Source of the DNA: Chitinophaga filiformis
GTDB taxonomy: Bacteria > Bacteroidota > Bacteroidia > Chitinophagales > Chitinophagaceae
Assembly: GCF_900102545.1 (NCBI RefSeq)
Contig: NZ_FNBN01000005.1
Span: forward strand, 62,001-126,000
DNA: 64,000 bases
Direction: 5' to 3'
Part shown: positions 61,146 through 64,000 of the stretch, one piece after another
Numbering within the stretch: position 1 is the first letter of the stretch
Layout of the letters: each line of letters begins with the position of its first letter
Translations under genes and position numbers: made by a program
Notes under the pieces: model-generated
Database searches by the model: none
The model's input: the letters and a program-made list of their open reading frames with translations, nothing else
Told to the model about the DNA's origin: nothing

Positions 61146-62033
61146 ATGACAATTCCAGACAGCTATACAATGCCAGATTTCCTGCTCTCTGACGATTTCG
61201 GAGAGGATGATATCCATATCTTGTCTTATCAATCCACCGAGAACCGGATGAAAAGTAAGATCATGCTGAGGCATAACCTGTTCAGTTTCCTGATGGAAGG
61301 GGAGAAGCATGTATACTATGCAGAGAAACATGCGGTGATAGATCATTCGCAATTCCTGTTGTTGTCGTCCGGCAACTGCATTATGAGTGAGAAGCATATC
61401 TCGGATGAGGGAATATATAAAAGCGTTCTGCTTTCTTTTGAGCCGAATGTATTAAGTGGTTTCTTTCTGAAATACCCACATGCTTGTCCGGATAGGCAGG
61501 CAAATAATACGGCAGGTGAACCTTTCCTTCTTTTTAATAAAGATGGATTCCTTACCAACTTTGTAGCGTCATTATCGCTAATGCTGGAAGGAGGAAAACC
61601 TTTATCCCGGGAGATGAAGCAGCTGAAATTTGAAGAGCTGCTCCTGTACATGGCAGACCGTTATCCGCAGCAGCTACTGCGTCTGAGGGCTACTATGCAG
61701 GAAACGCAGGAAGATATTGTCATCAGGAAATCGGCAGAAACAAACCTCTATAATAATGTCACGGTAGAGGAGCTGGCTTTTCTCTGTAATATGAGCCTCT
61801 CTACCTATAAGCGGAAGTTCAGCAAGGTGTATGGCACAAGTCCTACAAAATGGTTCCTGCAGAAACGCATGGAGATGGCCGCCACCATGCTGCTGGCAAG
61901 GGGAGAAAAGCCCAGTGAGATCTATCACAAAGTAGGGTATGAAAATCATTCCAGTTTTACACAGTCCTTTAAACAGATATATGGTATTACCCCCAGTGAA
62001 TATCAGCAACAGAAATTGACTGTTCAGCCGTAG
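61146..62033 (+). CDS. AraC-family transcriptional regulator
   Basis: 295 residues from ATG 61146 (an in-frame TTG at 61134 lies inside the -7 box). An N-terminal domain of about 190 residues, probably ligand-binding, precedes a double helix-turn-helix domain (about 196-293; VTVEELAFLCNMSLSTYKRKFSKVYGTSPTKWF split at 198-232; PSEIYHKVGYENHSSFTQSF near 256). It binds DNA; it could control the PEBP gene 72 bases downstream. Effector unknown. Confidence 0.92.
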   Translation: MTIPDSYTMPDFLLSDDFGEDDIHILSYQSTENRMKSKIMLRHNLFSFLMEGEKHVYYAEKHAVIDHSQFLLLSSGNCIMSEKHISDEGIYKSVLLSFEPNVLSGFFLKYPHACPDRQANNTAGEPFLLFNKDGFLTNFVASLSLMLEGGKPLSREMKQLKFEELLLYMADRYPQQLLRLRATMQETQEDIVIRKSAETNLYNNVTVEELAFLCNMSLSTYKRKFSKVYGTSPTKWFLQKRMEMAATMLLARGEKPSEIYHKVGYENHSSFTQSFKQIYGITPSEYQQQKLTVQP

Positions 62034-62075
62034 TATTTGACCTGTTAGCCCTAATACCCACCCATCGCCGCATAG

Positions 62076-62083
62076 TAGCTTTG
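62076..62083 (+). promoter_or_regulatory. -7 promoter box of the PEBP gene
   Basis: TAGCTTTG matches TAnnTTTG, 22 bases before ATG 62106. Confidence 0.45.
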
Positions 62084-62105
62084 TATCACTTTAAAACAAG
62101 GCACT

Positions 62106-62648
62106 ATGAAAAGAATAAGCACACTGATCGCGGTGGTCATCCTCAGTTGTTCTGCTGCCATGGCACAGACGTTCACGCTGAAAAGCAACGATCTCGGCGG
62201 ACAATTTGTGAATGATCAGTTATGGAATCAAATGGGATATCATGGGAAGAATGTTTCTCCGCAGCTGTCATGGGAGAATGCACCGGCGGGTACACAGAGT
62301 TTTGCTGTTGTGATGTATGATGTGGATGCTCCGACAGGAAGCGGATTCTGGCACTGGGTAGTATACAATATCCCTGCAGACGTAAAGGAACTGAAAGCTG
62401 GCGCAGGAGATCTGAGCAAGCATCTTTTACCTGCCGGGGCTGTAAATGGTATCAATGATGCAGGAATGCCGGGTTATATCGGTCCTGCACCACTTCCGGG
62501 ATTACCTCACCAGTATCTCATCACTGTGTTTGCATTGAAAACAAAGCTGGAGCTGGACAAAAATGCACCTGCTGCATATGTGGGCGTATTCCTCAATTTA
62601 AACCTGCTGGCAAAGGCTTCTATTGTTGCCTATTCACAGCATCCATAA
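62106..62648 (+). CDS. PEBP-family (YbhB/YbcL-like) secreted protein
   Basis: 180 residues with a signal peptide (about 1-20, ending AAMAQ). It matches the phosphatidylethanolamine-binding / Raf-kinase-inhibitor-like fold: NVSPQLSWENAPAGTQSFAVVMYDVDAPTGSGFWHWVVYNIP (from about residue 43, given here in family-consensus pieces such as MYDVDAP and FWHWVVYNIP), and GPAPLPGLPHQYLITVFAL near 122. Bacterial members are of unsure function, perhaps ligand binding. It lies after the AraC gene and before a terminator. Confidence 0.9.
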   Translation: MKRISTLIAVVILSCSAAMAQTFTLKSNDLGGQFVNDQLWNQMGYHGKNVSPQLSWENAPAGTQSFAVVMYDVDAPTGSGFWHWVVYNIPADVKELKAGAGDLSKHLLPAGAVNGINDAGMPGYIGPAPLPGLPHQYLITVFALKTKLELDKNAPAAYVGVFLNLNLLAKASIVAYSQHP

Positions 62649-62666
62649 TATGGTATGACATTAAAA

Positions 62667-62699
62667 AAGGGAGTGTAGCGATGGCGTACACTCCCTTTC
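62667..62699. terminator. Terminator between PEBP and S41 peptidase genes
   Basis: AAAGGGAGTGTA (62667-62678) pairs with TACACTCCCTTT (62688-62699), flanked by A and T runs; it lies between convergent genes and should act on both. Confidence 0.88.
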
Positions 62700-62722
62700 T
62701 TTCGTTTGATATATATCGTTGT

Positions 62723-63763
62723 TTATTTGGTCTTTGCAGCTACTTCTTCCTGTTCTTTTTTGATGATGCGTTCTGCTTCAGTTCTTGCGTCTTCACCTTT
62801 TACAGCTACGTCAGGAAGTACGCCAATGCCTTCCCAGCCCTGGTCTGAATCTGGTGCTGCTACCATTTTCACCGGCAGGAATACGATGAGGCTTTCTTTC
62901 AGCGGTATCATAGAGCCTGCAATACCTGCACCGGCAGTAGTATCACCAATAACGGTAGCTCTGTGCATTTTCTGCATGGCAAAAGCGAAACCTTCTGTAG
63001 CAGAAGCGGTGCGTTTATTTACCAGTATATACAATTTGCTGTCTGCCATTCTTTTACCAGGTACGAAAGGATATGTCCATTCCTGGATATCTTTTGTCCT
63101 GTCTTTATGATAGCCGTGCAGGTAATAACGTTCATCTCCCGGGTTGAAGAAATAACCAGCCAGGAAACGTCCCATCATACCGGTACCGCCGCCATTATCC
63201 CTGATATCGATAATGATGTTCTTTGAATAAGCGGCCATGTTCATCGCAGCAGCAGCCATTTCAAATGCTTCCTGGTCTCCATGGAAACCTCCGGATATTT
63301 TGATATAGGCGGTAGACGTTTTTTTGTCCAGTTCTACGGCATCAAAGCCATAGTTATTTTGTCTTTTCCTTTCCAGCTCAAGTTTTTCATCTTCAGGCGT
63401 ACTGGTGTTGGTATTTTCCTTTGTGATCTGGTTGAAATAGTCTTTGTTGTAGAATATAGTCAGGTGCACGTCTTTATGTACATCACGCAGATCTTTAGTG
63501 ATCTTTTTCGCCAATTGGTCAGCCGGCAGGTTCTCGTATGCTTTCTTCGCTTCCTGGCTTTTTAAAGCAGCGATATATTTCTTTGAAATATCGGGGAAGG
63601 GATAGCTTTGATCCAGTCCGTTACTGATCTTTTCAATGATTTCATGTGTAGCCTCTTTACTCACTACAGGTGCAGCCTCTTTTGTTGTTGTTTGTGCAGA
63701 CAGGAAAAGAGGGAGGGAAAATAAGCCCAGCAGGGCAGCAGGTTTATAGTAGTTTAGTCTCAT
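62723..63763 (-). CDS. S41-family peptidase (tail-specific/IRBP-like)
   Basis: 346 residues with a signal peptide (about 1-23). The N-terminal helical bundle (about 30-115) is like that of IRBP-type S41 proteins; the catalytic domain has IIIDIRDNGGGTG (183-195), nucleophile Ser254 and Glu257 in TASATEGFAFAMQ, and no PDZ domain that I can see. It is a periplasmic or surface serine protease. The tail is rich in charged residues (ERIIKKEQEEVAAKTK). Confidence 0.92.
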   Translation of the reverse strand: MRLNYYKPAALLGLFSLPLFLSAQTTTKEAAPVVSKEATHEIIEKISNGLDQSYPFPDISKKYIAALKSQEAKKAYENLPADQLAKKITKDLRDVHKDVHLTIFYNKDYFNQITKENTNTSTPEDEKLELERKRQNNYGFDAVELDKKTSTAYIKISGGFHGDQEAFEMAAAAMNMAAYSKNIIIDIRDNGGGTGMMGRFLAGYFFNPGDERYYLHGYHKDRTKDIQEWTYPFVPGKRMADSKLYILVNKRTASATEGFAFAMQKMHRATVIGDTTAGAGIAGSMIPLKESLIVFLPVKMVAAPDSDQGWEGIGVLPDVAVKGEDARTEAERIIKKEQEEVAAKTK

Positions 63764-63781
63764 ACAAAGTTTGTCAGGGTG

Positions 63782-64000
63782 TTAATGTATTACTAGTTTC
63801 TTCTGGGCCATGGCGTTTTCATACTCATGAGGGTATAACGCGAAACCCTTTTCGGACAGCGTCTGCATCAATTGCCTGATGTGTTGCTGTATTGATTTTG
63901 GCAGTGTATAAAAAGCAGCATCTATCTGTATATTTCGTCCTTCATCCATGGTTGAGTTCTGATGCCTGATAGCGATCTTTTGTCCTTTATAGTAGAGAAT
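63782..64000 (-). CDS. Unknown protein, C-terminal part only
   Basis: An open minus-strand frame enters from the right edge and ends at TAA (63784-63782), giving 72 residues (ILYYKGQKIAIRHQNSTMDE at the visible start; ENAMAQKKLVIH at the end). It has ordinary protein-like composition (IQQHIRQLMQTLSEKGFALY). The stop is 18 bases before the S41 start, so the two are probably co-transcribed. Family not recognised; the gene continues beyond the window. Confidence 0.6.
   Translation of the reverse strand: MLYYKGQKIAIRHQNSTMDEGRNIQIDAAFYTLPKSIQQHIRQLMQTLSEKGFALYPHEYENAMAQKKLVIH

Overview
The window looks like chromosomal DNA from a Bacteroidota bacterium of the Chitinophagaceae (Chitinophaga-like). 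The evidence is three SusC/SusD pairs, an ECF sigma/FecR anti-sigma module feeding a TonB-dependent receptor, TAnnTTTG-type -7 promoter boxes, many secreted glycoside hydrolases, and Bacteroidota-typical families (DUF4861, DUF2264, GH92, DUF4421). No tRNA, rRNA, CRISPR array, transposase or phage gene was seen. This placement rests on gene content only.

Region 1 (1-11.7 kb) is a uronate/pectin catabolic locus. In order it holds the tail of glucuronate isomerase (uxaC), KDG kinase (kdgK), KDPG aldolase (kdgA), an ExuT-like MFS transporter, altronate dehydratase (uxaA, divergent), kduI, a DUF4861 protein, kduD, a LacI-family regulator, a GH88 unsaturated glucuronyl hydrolase and a DUF2264 protein. 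Together these convert unsaturated and saturated hexuronates to pyruvate and glyceraldehyde 3-phosphate. Copies of one palindrome (core TGCAAACGTTTGCA) lie upstream of exuT, kduI and GH88. A fourth copy lies about 28 kb away, upstream of the second susC at 37.8 kb. This suggests one LacI regulon that includes that distant SusCD pair.

Region 2 (11.7-20.6 kb) holds an overlapping three-gene set (multi-pass membrane protein, NarX-type kinase, NarL-type regulator), two unrecognised genes, a GH92 mannosidase and proBA.

Region 3 (20.6-34.9 kb) centres on amino-sugar recycling. A GH9-polysaccharide deacetylase fusion is divergent from a sodium/solute symporter, murQ, anmK and a DeoR regulator. SusC/SusD pair 1 follows, preceded by a tandemly duplicated leader, then a GH29 fucosidase coupled to a DUF4421 protein.

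Region 4 (34.9-46.2 kb) holds a dihaem cytochrome, small membrane and secreted proteins, a 92-bp perfect palindrome, a frameshifted gene, SusC/SusD pair 2, and a DUF5060/GH5-like enzyme with three C-terminal repeats but no visible signal peptide.

Region 5 (46.2-50.1 kb) is an uncharacterised set of envelope proteins. Region 6 (50.2-58.1 kb) is a compact ECF sigma, FecR, STN-type SusC, SusD and phosphodiesterase operon. Region 7 (58-64 kb) holds housekeeping and accessory genes: DinB, rhomboid protease, SUFU-like protein, DUF2459, AraC regulator, PEBP, S41 peptidase, and a truncated unknown gene at the end.
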